Assembly (NCBI RefSeq): GCF_009727055.1
Contig: NC_052357.1
Location: 20,284,908-20,348,907, forward strand
From: Benincasa hispida
Taxonomy: Eukaryota > Streptophyta > Magnoliopsida > Cucurbitales > Cucurbitaceae
DNA length: 64,000 bases
Direction: 5' to 3'
The notes under the pieces were generated by a model. That model ran no database searches. It was not told the DNA's origin and worked only from the letters and a program-made list of their open reading frames with translations. This document shows positions 1 through 11,899 of this stretch, piece after piece; position 1 is the stretch's first letter, and each line of letters starts with the position of its first letter. The position numbers and the translations under genes were made by a program.

Positions 1-1650
1 TGCACATACATTCTTTTCAATGTGCATCATGTCTAAACAATATCGCACGTCAAGATACTTCCAGTATTCTAACTCGAAAAGAATAGATTTTTTCTTCCAA
101 TAAATTGAAGTGTTATCTCCACTGTTCTTTTCTTTGATACTTTTCTTATCAAATGAATATTGATACGTACTTGTTTCTGCAAGAATTTCTTCCCCACTCA
201 ATGGTTCTGGACCAAATTCTAATTCTTGTGCACCATTAAAAGCTTTATTTTGTTTCCTATATGGATGATGGCAGGGTAGAAACTTTCGATATCCGAGATA
301 TGCCATCCTCTTCCCTTTTGGTAAATAAGTGGATGAAGTATTCTCTCCACAAATTGGACATGCATGATATCCTTTAACCGTACAATCACACAAGTTACCA
401 TACACAGGAAAATCATTAATGATCCATAATAAAATGGCTTTAAGCATGAAACGTTATTCTTTATATGCATCGTAACATTCTACCCCATCTTTCCAAAGTA
501 TTTTCAAGTCATCTACTGATGGAGCAAAATAAACATCTATGTCACTTTCTGGTTGTTTAGGACCAGATATTAGTGCAGTCAACATAAAAAATTTTCGCTT
601 CATACATAACCATGGAGGTAGATTGTACATCACTAACATCACTGGCCAACAACTATATCTACTACTAAGATCTCCATGTGGATTTACCCCATCTGTTGAA
701 AGAGCAAGATGAAGATTTCTAGGTTCTGACCCAAACTCTGGCCACAAATTGTCTATTTTTTTCCACGATAGGGCATCTTTGGGATGTTTTAATAAACTAT
801 CTGTTTCTTTTTTTTTTAGCATACCACGTCAATAAACTTGTTGTTTCTTTACTTCGAAACATTCTTTCAAATCTTGGAATTGGGGGGAAATACTACATGA
901 ATTTTGCTGGGATATTCTTAGCCCTTTCGTTTAAATATTTTTGAAGCTTCCATCTTGACGTACCACAAATGGGGCATACATTTGCATTAGAGATTTCTTT
1001 TCTAAACAAGCAACAATCATTTCTACATGTATGAATCTTCTCCTACTTCATTCAAGAGTACCCAAAATCTTTTCTGCTTTATAAGTAGAAGCTGGAATTT
1101 CATTAGAACTAGGTAATATGTCATGAATTAATTCCAACAACTCAATGAAACTCTTATCGCTCCATCCAAATTTAGCTTTTAAATTATATAACTTTACCAA
1201 TGTAGATATTTTGGAAAAAGTTTTACAATTTAGGTACAATGGTTTCTTCGTATCATCTAATAATTCTTCAAAATTATCAGATTTTCCACTAAAATAGTTA
1301 TTATATGCAGCCTCAAACATTCCAATTGTGTCATCAACATCAATATCAACATCATCCTCATCAACTTCGTCTCTTTCACTAGTAGACACATTTTCATTGT
1401 TTCTCTTAATCGGTAATGATTCAACGTGAAAAATCCATGTCTGATAACTTTGATCTATACCATTAAAAAATAAGTGCTCTCTTATTTTGTTCACATCTAG
1501 AGTCTTTGCATTAACACACTTCAAACATGGAAAACTCATGACATTTGGTATATTTGAATGTTGTAGACCATATTTAATAAACACCTCGACCCCTAAACCA
1601 TACTCAGCTTACATTCTATTCATTTTCATCCATGACTTATCCGTGATTGT
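1..1650 (-). pseudogene. CACTA transposase (TNP2 family), degenerate, C-terminal part outside window
   Basis: Read on the minus strand, the N-terminal transposase-associated domain starts near 1640 (DKSWMKMNRM, then an in-frame stop, then AEYGLGVEVFIKYGLQ). It continues with a cysteine pair (PCLKCVNA) and HLFFNGIDQSYQTWIFHVES, the usual order for this domain. An acidic linker follows (DEVDEDDVDIDVDD, near 1330-1370). The 454-822 segment carries the TNP2 core with PSVDDLKILWKDGVECYDAY. Further left come a KGYHACPICG-like motif near 350 and, at 1-80, LDVRYCLDMMHIEKNVC, a TNP2 hallmark. The protein would cut and move CACTA elements in the nucleus. Stops and frame changes between segments show it is inactive here. 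Family assignment is firm; exact exon borders are not. Confidence 0.85.
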
Positions 1651-3654
1651 AAAATATGCAACTTAATCTACAAAAACAAAACACGAAAAAATTTAAAAGC
1701 ATAAAATTATGATTGTAAAATATGCAAGATCAACAAATTTAGAACAAATAGACATTTAAGATGAGCATCTTATAAATATTACCTTGTTCTTGTTATTAAT
1801 GTTGTTATGAAATCCTTTTTGTATTGGGTGCACCTTCTCCACTTGTCAACCTTCTTAAAATACGTCTAATGCAATCTTCCTATCTTCCTTCCAGATCCAC
1901 AAGAATCAAAATTTAACCTTACACGTCAAACTTGAACCTAACAAATGAAAAACTTCACTCAAAATTAAGTATTGAATCAAAACAAATATCAATCAAAACA
2001 AATATCACAATAAACTGTGTCCTTAAACCATGTTTTGTATGAGTCAATATCAAGGACTCAATTCCTATCGATGAAAAGAAAAGCCAAAAAACAAAATTCC
2101 AGGGTTATTCTGAATAATAAAGTAAGAAGTTGTTTTAAGAAAATACAAGTAATATCTAACTGAAAGCAACAAATGTTTAATTCTAAATATGCAGTTGAAC
2201 AAGCAAACTCAAACGCTAAAACGTAAATCCAAAGTTTGCACTCTTTAATTTCAAGCGAATTAATCATAGAGAAAATGAGATAGTGAAACCAATATCCAAT
2301 TAGTTCACACATTTATTAAGCAAAATAAAAGAGGCATACCAATTAGGAGCTACATCGATAACTGCTGCATAATACATCACCTCATTTTCCATGTTTTATG
2401 AAAAGGAAAAAGAAAAAGAAACTTTCATCTTTCTTACTTGTTTGGCCTTTCAATCTCTAGAAGCTCACACCTGATAATGACTCACAAAAACCAAACAAAG
2501 ATTTAGAGTCTGCTGAATTCAAGCCTCAATATCATTCAGAGTTCTCCATCATTTAGCAAAGGAATCAAATATTCCTACTAGTTTTGAACCATCTTATCTA
2601 TAAGAACCATTAACATTATAGAATTAAGCCAATACAAACTCAAATAAATAAAACCAAGGCTTCCCAATGAGTGGAAGAGAATCCATTCCAACACACCCGA
2701 GTTGACACTGAAAAAGTTTAGGGGAGAGAGAGAGAGAATTAGATGTCAATTTATGGATTTGATTTGGTGGTTTGCAGAACATCCCAATAGGAGAGGATTA
2801 ATCCAGAAAGTAAACTAAAAAAATTATATATATGAAAGGAGGAAGAAGAAGTACAAACAAGAAACAATTACAACTTAGAAGTAAAAGCTTATTTAACATG
2901 TCTCGATGACCAGAGGGTTAATCTATAAGTTTGGGAGATGTTCATTTCCTCAGTGGGCAAGCTAAAGTTGACTCAAATTATCAACCCTAACCATCCAACA
3001 ATTCACACTCTCTCTACTAAAACTATTGGTTTTATTTAGTCAGGCATTATCACAAACAACAATTGAGAAGTCAAATTAGTGCCATTAACATAATCTATAG
3101 AAATTGCGAATTTATATAAGAAAAAGTAAAATATATATCATCTGTTGAGTAATTAACACTCCTAATAAAATTTCCCCTTCCCTTTGGTTCTATCTTGAAA
3201 AATTGTATCAACCAAATCAAATTGACAAATGTCATCAACATAATAAAAAAAAAAAAAATTTAAAATCTTCTGCAATTTGGTAATTAATAAACCATTTTAC
3301 AAAGCTAAAACGAAGAATTCAAAAGAAATTTTCTTACAAACATGTATATAGTTTACATTGTATTGAAATTTTCATTTGTTACTTTTATCATTTGAAATCA
3401 AAGATTATTAAATAACCCTGTAAATCAATTTTCACTTATTGCTCAAACTTACCTCATTCAACGTCGGAGACTATGAGGTTACAGTCCTCATTCACATCGA
3501 CGGCGTGAAGGAGATCGACAGATGAGCGAAGAAAGGTGAAAGAGATTGACGATGCGCGAGATAGGGTTTGGGCGTAAGAGAGAAGGAGGCAGCGGATGAT
3601 AAGAAGGAGGCGGGGTTTTATTACTTAATAAAATAAGAAAAAAATAATAAAATT

Positions 3655-3785
3655 ACACCTTTAATGTTGGTTTTAAACCGATATTAAAGCCCATCTTCAA
3701 TGTCGGTTTAAAACCGACATTAAAGATTTATTTTTTTAAACCGACAGTATACATCTGATTTCACTTTTTCCAACTGACATTAAAG
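3655..3785. repeat. CACTA subterminal repeats
   Basis: Several copies of a short motif in both orientations, AATGTCGGTTTAAAACCGAC being the clearest, lie within 150 bases of the CACTA tip. In this superfamily such subterminal repeats bind the element-encoded DNA-binding protein. That role is family knowledge; here only the sequence is seen. Confidence 0.75.
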
Positions 3786-3803
3786 CTCGAATTTCTTCTA
3801 GTG

Positions 3804-4425
3804 GTCGGAGCCCGAATGTTAATCGCATGAAGGTGGTATTAGAGTTGATTGTCGGACCTTGTGTTAGAGGTGGTTGTCGAAGCCCCGAGTGGGTCGTTGA
3901 AGTTACTCGTTCAAAGGTGGTCATTGAAGGTATTTTTTTATTGGAGTTTGTAGTCAAAGGTGGTTGTCGAAGCCTGAAATTGGTCATCGGAGTTGGTAGC
4001 ACGAAGGTGATTGTCAGAGTTGAGTCAACGGAGGTGGTTGACGGAGCTCGGAATTGGTTGTCGGAGTTGGTTGTGTGGAGGTTGTTGAAGCCCGGAGCTG
4101 TTCATTGGAACTATTTTCATCAGTTGGTTGTTGAAGCCCGGATTTCATCATCAGAGTTGTCATCAGATGTGGTTGTCGGAGCTCAGAGTTGGTCGCCAAA
4201 GTTTTCATCAGAGGCAGTTGTCAGAGTCCGGAGTTAATTCCCCGAGTGTGACAATTGACGATAGGTGAAGCCATTGAAAATATTGGAAGAAGAGAGAGTT
4301 GGGGTGAGTTGGTAAAATATACCAACTCAACTCTACCAACATTTAAAGTTGGTGGACCAAACAATGAGTTGGTATATTATACCAACTCAACTCAATTCAA
4401 GTTGGTGAGCTAAACACCCCTAAAT
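3804..4425. repeat. GTTGGT-rich repeat element, truncated by the CACTA insertion
   Basis: A low-complexity stretch of degenerate GGTGGTTGTCGGAG units (about 3804-4230) is followed by several inverted ACCAACTC/GAGTTGGT motifs and a terminal AGCTAAACACCCC (about 4310-4425). A relative with the same internal units and the same GAGTTGGT end is at about 29310-29806. The open frames across it (for example 3827-4237) are by-products of the repeat and match no protein I know. The ends resemble non-autonomous DNA transposons, possibly hAT or Harbinger type, but I see no convincing target-site duplication. Confidence 0.55.
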
Positions 4426-4959
4426 GAAGTCACATGTATTTCAATTTTTTGACACTGATTTCAAAGTAATTAAAAGGTAAAATATAAAATTTTCAAAGTC
4501 ACTGAAACCTATCTAGTAGATCGTAGTTAAGAAATATGTTACTGTTTTTCTCTAGTTGAGGAAAAAAAAATTCAAAGTCTAGCGATATAATTCAAATCTT
4601 CCTCGTAGACCATAGTTAAGAAATATGTTATAAGTTTTTTTTGAGTAAACAAAAAAAAATTTTAAAGTCTAGGAACATGATTAAAACCTATCTCATAGAC
4701 TATAGGTAAAAAATTGCTCACATATATGATGTTGATAATTTCTTTCTTTATTTTTAAATATTTTTTAATGAGTAGAAAAGGGATACAAGCGAAAACTTAA
4801 AGTATGTTTGGTAAGCAATCTGAAAATAAAATTTTGAAAATAAGAGATTCAAGGATAACAAATTTGTATTACATGTTTTCAGATATGTGTTTGGTAGCAA
4901 ATTTTGAAGTTAAATTATAATTTAAATGTTCAAAATGTGTTTGATAATATATTTATAAA
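4426..4959. other. AT-rich intergenic DNA, no feature recognised
   Basis: Contains a few imperfect repeats of a CTCGTAGACCATAGTTAAGAA-like phrase (near 4510, 4600 and 4690). Nothing coding is visible. Confidence 0.5.
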
Positions 4960-6608
4960 TAATAAAAATAATTAGCTAGTCACTACATATTAGGTTAAAA
5001 TATAAACTATTAGTAATTTATAAATTAACTTGTAATTATATATTTAATTTTTTCGTATAATTATTATTTATATATATATATATATAACAAAAATAATTGA
5101 GCTTATAACATGAAACACTACATTCGCTATTGTCTTTATCCTTTTTAAATAATTTTGCATTTTAAAATGTCAGATTCAAAATTTTGATACAGTAAAAATA
5201 TAAAAATACTTTTTTCTAGAATTTTGCACCTACTTGGATCATAGAATTCGGAAATAATTTTTGAAAACACAATTCCTGTCATATGCAATATTCGTTGAAC
5301 TCAATGAATCCAAAATCATATAACAGGATCTAAATTGCCTATCAAATATGCAAGTTTGCATAAATTAGAAACGAGAGTTTCATCTATCCATGGAATCGTC
5401 ACACTCCAATTCAGATTATCCTACCTAATGTAGAACGTGACATGCTGACAATATCAATTCTTAAACATGTGTAAACTTCTTCAAAAGTGTGATTGATTTA
5501 CTTTTTTACACTTTAAACCTAATTAACTCACTTATGAAAATTTAGAGAGAGATAAGTTTAATTGATAACTTATAAGTCTCTCACACACAATGTGTACATA
5601 CACAAGGTATAAATTAATGTTTTGTTTTATTTTATTTTATTTTATTTTTACAATTTGGTTATGAACTCAACTTTTTTACATAAGAAAGATGAAAACTATG
5701 GTAAGAAATTAAAGAAGGAAATAAACTTAATTTTTAATCAGTAAAAATCAAAATCCAAAAGATTACCAAACCAAGAAGCTAGCTCCTAAGTTAATATGAA
5801 CTTTGTGGAAATCTAATCCAAGAATGTTGAATCCAAAGATGCCATCTTTAGAGATATGTGTTACAGGATCGCACATTGAAAAATAATAAAGGATTAATAG
5901 AAGAAGAAATATTATAGGTTTCTTTGGATTGACTAAAAAAAAATATTTTTCAAAAAATCCATTTTATTTAAATCATTTTTATAAAAAATTATTTAAAATA
6001 TATTTTTAAATTGTTTTAAAAACTATTTTAAGTGAATGTCAAACACTTCAATTATTTTTTCCAAAATTACTTATTTTGAAAATCAAACACATGTAAAGTT
6101 AAACAAAACACACTTTATGTTTCTCTCCACGTGTTGACATTTTATCAAATCTATGAGATCAAACGTCTATATCGATATAAAAGGTGGATTAACATTTCCA
6201 TTATATGGTAGGATGAAATATAAAAAGTATCAACAGATTATTACTAAAAAGGATATAAATATTAATAATTAAAAGTCTAAATTTATTTAAGAAATGTAAA
6301 ATGTTTATTAACTAATTTAAACATGTATAATTTTCCCATTGCTGTCTCAAAATTTTCAAAGCATATTCTTTTTAACTCTCATTTAACTTTACATAAAATA
6401 TCATTAGTTGTAGAATTTTATATTTTTAATGTGTAGGTATAACCAAGGTAGAAAATTTCCAACTTTATTGTTTCGAAACAACTCATACGGTAAGTAAAAA
6501 TAACCAAGCTATCATAGCCACCATAATAATTTGGTTGTCCTATTAGTTGAACAGAATAAAATCTTGTTAGACTTTTCTATATATAATTTTCCCATTATCA
6601 AAAACAAG
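4960..6608 (+). other. Duplicated 5' flank of gene copy A
   Basis: This flank aligns by eye with 12945-13155 followed by 26966-28142 (copy B), and its last few hundred bases with the region upstream of copy C (from about 43860). Shared phrases include AATTGAGCTTATAACATGAAA, ACTTGGATCATAGAATT, CATGTATAATTTTTCCCATTG-like text and GTTGTCCTATTAGTT. A palindromic CACGTG (G-box) at 6128-6133 is followed directly by TTGAC (W-box core, 6134-6138). These are known plant promoter motifs, but their use here is only inferred. The G-box is not conserved in copy B. Confidence 0.65.
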
Positions 6609-6616
6609 TATATATA
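6609..6616 (+). promoter_or_regulatory. Putative TATA box of copy A
   Basis: TATATATG lies 97 bases before the ATG. Copy C has TATATATAGG in the matching place, preceded by the same AACAAG. A start of transcription about 30 bases downstream would give a 5' leader of 60-70 bases. Conservation between paralogues supports the call. Confidence 0.6.
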
Positions 6617-6705
6617 TGCCTTTTGATCTTCCAAAAGTTCAAAACATCAACACCCTTTGCCATTGCTACTAATTAATCATCACATCAATTTAAAGACATT
6701 TAACC

Positions 6706-7328
6706 ATGGCAATGGTTAAAGGTTTTAAGCTTTTTCCCACCTTGTTCTTAGTGTTTGCTTGGCATTGTTGTGTGAAGGTTGGTGCCACTTTCCGCGATGT
6801 CACTGGCATATTCGGTCTCGGCTTCAACCATCGCTTTTCCTACCGTCATACATTTGGATCAGGTGGTGTCACAATGCTTTCTAACACCGGCGGTAACAGT
6901 GCATCGAGCGTCTAGACATCGAGAGTCCTGCACAAGCACCAACACCCGAGATTGCCCCTGTTGGACTTCAAACCAATCCAATAACAAACCAGGGTGATTT
7001 TGAAGCTTTTGTTTCTCATGATCATGATATTCCTTGGAAGAGTGGCGGTAATATTGGTGTTTCTCATGGTGGAATAATTAGTCGAGAGATGAAAGGTGGT
7101 GTTGTTTCAAGTGGTGGTAAAATTGGTCTAAAGAGCAATAATAATATTGTTGTTTCTCATGGTCTTGAAACTTCAATGAGTAGAAATAACAAAGCTTTGT
7201 CTTTTGATCTAGAAATTGAGAAGAGTAATGTTGTATCTCATGGTCTCGATTATCGAAAGAGAAAGGTCGGTGTTGGTTTTTCCCATGGTGGAAAAATCAG
7301 TGTAAAGAGTAGAGATAGTATTGTTTAA
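6706..7328 (+). pseudogene. Small secreted-type repeat protein, copy A, with one frameshift
   Basis: The start at 6706 is in ACCATGGC, as in copy C. Residues 1-27 ([20 protein letters not shown]...) look like a signal peptide ending near KVGA, so the product would enter the secretory pathway. The first frame stops at 6913-6915. A second frame, blocked upstream by TAA at 6894-6896, then runs from about 6897 to 7328 and carries the rest of the protein. Its PEIAPVGLQTNP aligns with PEIGSVALDTP of copy C. The shift therefore lies within 6897-6912, equal to one lost base. The downstream part has imperfect repeats with VSHG and GGKI-LKS motifs and ends KSRDSIV. Restored length is about 207 residues, with few cysteines. 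I do not recognise the family. It may be a pseudogene or an assembly base error; the long open downstream frame fits a recent or false shift. Confidence 0.7.
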
Positions 7329-7734
7329 TTATATGGTGCCAAAAATTGGCTTAGTATGGAACTCAAAGTTACTATGTAAGTTGACAATCTGCCAAGGAAA
7401 AGTTGGCATAGGTTTTGGATGTTTAAATTATTCCAAGCTAAGCCTATAAATTCGCGATTAAATGGCTAAAAGAGTTTATGCATTGTTGGTAGTATATAGC
7501 CAATTTTAACATAGCTTAAAAGGTATTATAACTATCTCAGAAATTGTACTAGATCGCTCACTCATTCTATTGTTCAACCTATATATAAAATGAGTCCGTA
7601 AAGATTTTATGTTGAATTAATATCTCATGCAACTTACGTGCACTTCAAAATTTTATATTTTTTACATTTCTTTATTAATTGAAATATGGATTGAGCAAAT
7701 ATATGTATTTCTAGTACATTATAAATGTAGAAGA
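7329..7734 (+). other. 3' flank and probable 3' UTR of copy A
   Basis: Right after the stop, TATGGTGCCAAAAATTGG matches TATGGTGCAAAAATTGG after the copy C stop. TGTTTAAATTATTCCAA is also shared (about 7415-7435 and 44830-44850), and similarity continues to about 7680. The two stop codons are therefore homologous. No other gene is visible. Confidence 0.6.
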
Positions 7735-7869
7735 TGATGTATTTATCAAGTATTTTCTTCAAGGAACTGTACATGGGTATAAATACTGTATTAACACCCT
7801 AAGAATAGAGACTAACCAAATTAATCAAATCCTAAAGACTCTCCAAAGGAGACGTAGTATACATTCACA
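7735..7869 (-). repeat. Short 3' LTR of the Ty1/copia element
   Basis: On the minus strand the 135 bases run TGTGAATGTATAC...ATACATCA, so they begin TG and end CA. They are preceded by a purine-rich tract, CGAGGGAGGG, which would be the polypurine tract. No matching 5' LTR is present because the element is truncated, so the boundaries rest on structure alone. Confidence 0.55.
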
Positions 7870-7882
7870 CCCTCCCTCGAAC

Positions 7883-10367
7883 TCAAGGTGGTAAGGTTGG
7901 AATCAACTTGAGTTTATTAAGTAGTTGGAGAAAACGACCAAGAGGCAAAGCTTTAGTGAAAATGTCGGTAGGTTGCTCAGTAGTGGAAACAAAGCGTAAC
8001 ATCAGAGTTTCTCTCAGGAAATGATGACGAACAAAGTGTCAATCATTCTCAATATACTTAGTGCATTCATGAAAAACATCATTGTGAGCAATCTGAATGG
8101 CATTATGATTGTCACAGTGAAGTATATTGGTAGACGACTGAGGGACTCCCATATCAGAAAGAAGCCAACAAAGGCACAAGAGTTCTGACATAGCATTAGC
8201 TAGAGCACGATATTCAAACTCCGTACTAGAACAGGAAACAACACTCTGTTTCTTACTGCGCCAGGAAATGAGAGAACCACCAAGGTATAAACAATAACTG
8301 GAGGTAGAATGTCGGTCAGTAGGATCACTAACCCAATTAGAATCAAAATAGCCTAATAAAAGCAGGGAAGACTGGGAAGAAAATTGAAGTCCATGCCCCA
8401 AAGTACATTTGACATAACGGAGGATACGAAGAACAACAGTAAAATGAATGATCTGAGGGGTAGCCATGAATTGACTAACAATGTGAACAACATATACATC
8501 GTTAGGACGAGTGACTGTTAGATTAATAAGACTGCCAACAAGCTAACGATAGAGACTGCATCCTCAAGTGGAATTTCATCAAACGGAGTCAAGCAAACAT
8601 TGGGATCGAGTGGTGTTGGAGTTGTAGCAGAATCAATAATATCGGAGCGCACAAAAAGATACGAGGCATACTTTACTTGAGACAACGAATAACTGGCAAA
8701 GCTCAACGATACTTCAAAGCCAAGAAAGTAACTGAGTGAAACCAAGTCCTTCATCTCAAGGTGTTCGCCAAGATAGTGTTTTAGATCAGAGATAGCTTGA
8801 GGATCATCCCCAGTAATAATCATATCATCAACATACAAGAGAAGAAGAATAATACGATGAGTTGTCTGCTGCGTAAATAGTGTCCTGTCATGAGAACTGG
8901 ACTTATATCCAAGTTGAATGATAGTGGAACTAAAAGTTGCCAACGAAGCTCGAGGGGCTTGCTTCAAACAATACAATGATCGTCGGAGGAGGCATACTTT
9001 TTGGGATAGACAAGAGACACCTAGGGGCAGTTGCATATATACTTCCTTAGATAAGGCCCCATTAAGGAAGGCGTTCTTGACATCCATTTGAAAAAGTGCA
9101 CTGTTTAGCTGTAGCCCTAAGAGACACCGAACAGATGTCATTCGTGCCACAGGTGCAAAGGTCTCTTCGTAATCATTGCCATACTCTTGAGACTATCCTT
9201 TTGCTACCAGCCGTCAGAGTGAGTTTTGATCTTGTAGACCCACTTGCAACTAATGGGTTTCTTTCTAGGGTGTAAGTCAACGTAGTCCCATGTATGCATT
9301 TTATCGAGAGCTTGAAGTTCTTCTCTCATAGCTTGCTGCCACAGAGGATTAGTATTTGCCTCACGAAAGGATGTAGGTTCAACCAAGGAACTGATAGTAG
9401 AAAAATAGTAAAAATCTGGAAGGTGAGTAGGAGGTGTTCTTACCCTAGTAAAGCGTTGAATAAAAGAGGTAAGGTCATGAATAGGTCTAGATTCCATAGG
9501 CAAGACAGAAGGCTGATCAAGGTCAACAAAGACAGGCACAAACTGTTCAAGCTCAAAATCATCAGAAGATGCAGAAGAAGGGAAAAGATCAAACGAACCG
9601 TTAAAAACATAGGGAAGAAAACTCAAGAGAGAATCATGAAAGGTTGAGAGACTAGAGAACATAGTATGCTCCCAAAAAGTGACATGGCAGGAGATGCGCA
9701 ATCTGTTACAAAAAGGGTCCCAACAACGGAAACTTTTATGTTCAGTTCCATATCCAAGAAAGCAACAGAGGCGTGCATGTGGTTCTAATTTGGTATGTTC
9801 ATGAGGGTAAAGAAGTACAAAACATGCACAATCAAAGACTTTGAGGTTAGAGTAATCAGGACAAGTACCATATAAGCATTTAAACGGATAAGCATTTTGA
9901 AGAACAGATGAAGAAAGACGATTAATTGTGTAGATAGAGGTAAGGACGGCTTCACCCCAAAACTTTGCAGGATAAGAGGCAGACAGAAGTTGGGTCTGGA
10001 CGGAACCTAGGATGTGACAATGTTTCCGCTCTGATCGCCCATTATGTTTAGAGGTATGAGGACAAAAGCGCTGAACAAGAGTTCTTTGCTGGGTGAGAAA
10101 GGAAAGGAGTTTGGAGTCCTCATATTCCAAGGCATTATTTGTACGTAGAACCTTGATTGAGCGAGAAAACTGAGTGTGAACCATATTAGCAAAATCAATA
10201 TATCTTTGAAAGATGAAATAGTGGTGTTTAAGGAAATATATCCAGGTAAATCGAGAGTAATCATCAATGAATAAAAAAAAATAGCGATACCCATTGACAG
10301 TGGAAATAGGAGCAGGTCCCCAAATATCAGAGTGAATTAAGTCAAAAGGACTATTGCTTATATACAA
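7883..10367 (-). pseudogene. Ty1/copia polyprotein, 5'-truncated: integrase, reverse transcriptase, RNase H
   Basis: Integrase core (10367-9204): HSDIWGPAP, FIDDYSRFTWIYFL and the HNGRSER region. The second catalytic aspartate is changed: LRTNNALEY where the family has a D at the second N. Reverse transcriptase (9150-8518): MDVKNAFLNG, SLYCLKQAPRA and the YVDD active site (YVDDMIITGDD). RNase H (8467 to about 7883): ADSNWV-type motif here DSNWVSDPTDRHSTSSYC, SWRSKKQSVVSCSSTEFEY, then TTEQPTDIFTKALP and a final LPP stop at 7883-7885. Gag, protease and the start of integrase are missing; beyond 10367 the sequence is unrelated. Frame breaks near 9204/9150 and 8518/8467 interrupt it. It once encoded the enzymes that copy and insert the element and is now inactive. 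Confidence 0.9.
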
Positions 10368-11899
10368 AACAAAAAAAAAGCAACATCTAAGATGTTGAAG
10401 TACAATAGTTAATAAAATGCAAAGAAAAATGACTCATATTGCAAAGTGGAAAAAGAAGAAGAAGATTAGAGAGAGAAGTATGAAGATAAACGAAGAATTT
10501 ATTGTTGAAGACATCCAAATGATTTATATTTTGGTGAACTTTGTGGGGACTCAAATGTGAAGATGGAGATTAGATGATTATAGTCTATGGTTTGGTCTAT
10601 TATTTATTTTTTTTTTTAGTTTTGGACTTGAGTAGTGAGCTTTTTAAAAAAGTTGCCTAATTTTAGATTGGGAAAGATTAGATGAGTTACTTGTCTTTTT
10701 TATTAAAAAAAAAAGTACACGTAGAAATAGATACGTCAAATCATATGTCAGATACGTATATGGAAAGTATCTGAAAGTATAGATACGTCAAATCGCGTGT
10801 CAGATACGTATCTATGATATATCTGGAAGTATCGATATCCGATACGTGTCTAATACTGATTTTTTATCTCACATGAAGTATCTGTGTTTTATAGATTGTG
10901 ACTATGACAACAAACTGTATTAAATGAGAGAAGAAAATATTAAAAACAAAAATAAAAATTAATGGAGCAGGAGGAAATGAAAAATGCTAGTATTTTTTTT
11001 TTTTTTGTTTTTTCCTTTCTAATTTCACCCTTATCTAGGGGCAGCTGTTGCAATGCTATATACAGTCAATTTTAATTAATTGCCAACTTTACAATCTTTA
11101 TGTACTTTTTGTTATCTAACCATGAAAGCAAAATAAATCTACACGTATAGAACAAACCTCTCAGACTAATTAATTGATAAGAACAATGGACTTCCCCATG
11201 TCCTATAATAACTCACTTGATTATTCTTGAATAAAAATTAAATTAAGATTTTAATTTAAAAATTAAGAGTAAAAGAGAGTGAAATTTGAAGTGTTGGTTA
11301 ATTAAGAGAAAAAAAAGAGAAATTTTACGTTGCATGGGTATAATTTCATTATATTTAGAAAAAAAAAACAAAGAAATTAAAGAAAAACTAAGTGTTGCCC
11401 ACGTGTTTGGGGTGTTGGAGTTTTAATTGTGTGACATGTGGGTTAAGTTAGGTTGAAAAGATAATTAATAAATAAATAATAGTAATAATAAAGGACTGAT
11501 TTTAAATATAAAAATGAACCAGTAAAATTTTAGAACTATCATTATAGATGCTTTCTATCAGAATTTATTGGTAACATTTAAGTATGAATGTGTAAGTGGA
11601 ACCAAAATTTTAGAACCAAAGTCTCAAGGATGGGTTCGATTAAGTGGAAAGCAAGGGTTTTAGAAGAAAAAGAAAAACAAATTGAGACTAAAGTCTTGGT
11701 TGATAGATTATCTTCTATTTCAAATTTGTTTTTATTAACAATTAAGTATGAATGTGTAAATAAACAAAAGAAAAAAAAAAAAAAATAGAGGTTTGGTGTT
11801 GAGTTGTTGCAAGAAGAAGATGTAGAAGAAGGAAAAGAGAAGTGTGCTAGTATGCTATGATTTGTGAAATGTGTTGGCATGATATGTTTTAAAACTTGA
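10368..11899. other. AT-rich intergenic DNA with a small tandem duplication
   Basis: Between about 10728 and 10850, GATACGTCAAATC..GTGTCAGATACGTAT occurs twice with a period near 50 bases, plus a partial third copy. Poly-A and poly-T runs are common. The short frames at 11578-11880 (both strands) have no domain signature and I do not call them genes. Confidence 0.5.

Larger units (their letters stand above)
1..3803 (-). mobile_element. CACTA (En/Spm-type) DNA transposon, 5' part
   Basis: The right boundary is direct: on the minus strand the element begins CACTAGAAGAAATTCGAGC at 3803, the typical CACTA terminus. It is followed inward by subterminal repeats of a TTTAATGTCGGTTTAAAACC type (about 3655-3785). 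Inside, on the same strand, lies TNP2-like transposase sequence up to the left window edge, so the other terminus is outside. Between about 1650 and 3640 I see no coding sequence; it is an AT-rich leader or intron-like stretch, with a GA-rich block near 2720-2745. The element sits inside another repeat (3804-4425), so it is younger than that one. Confidence 0.85.

Noticed and set aside
3827..4237. 136-residue plus-strand frame rich in valine and serine repeats
   Set aside because: Low-complexity translation of GGTGGTTGTCGGAG units in a transposon-like repeat; the related copy at 29312-29696 keeps no common frame.
6779..6997. 72-residue alternative plus-strand frame over copy A
   Set aside because: Third frame; it has no similarity to copy C, while the other two frames do.
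9294..9647. 117-residue plus-strand frame
   Set aside because: Antisense shadow of the copia integrase and linker on the minus strand.
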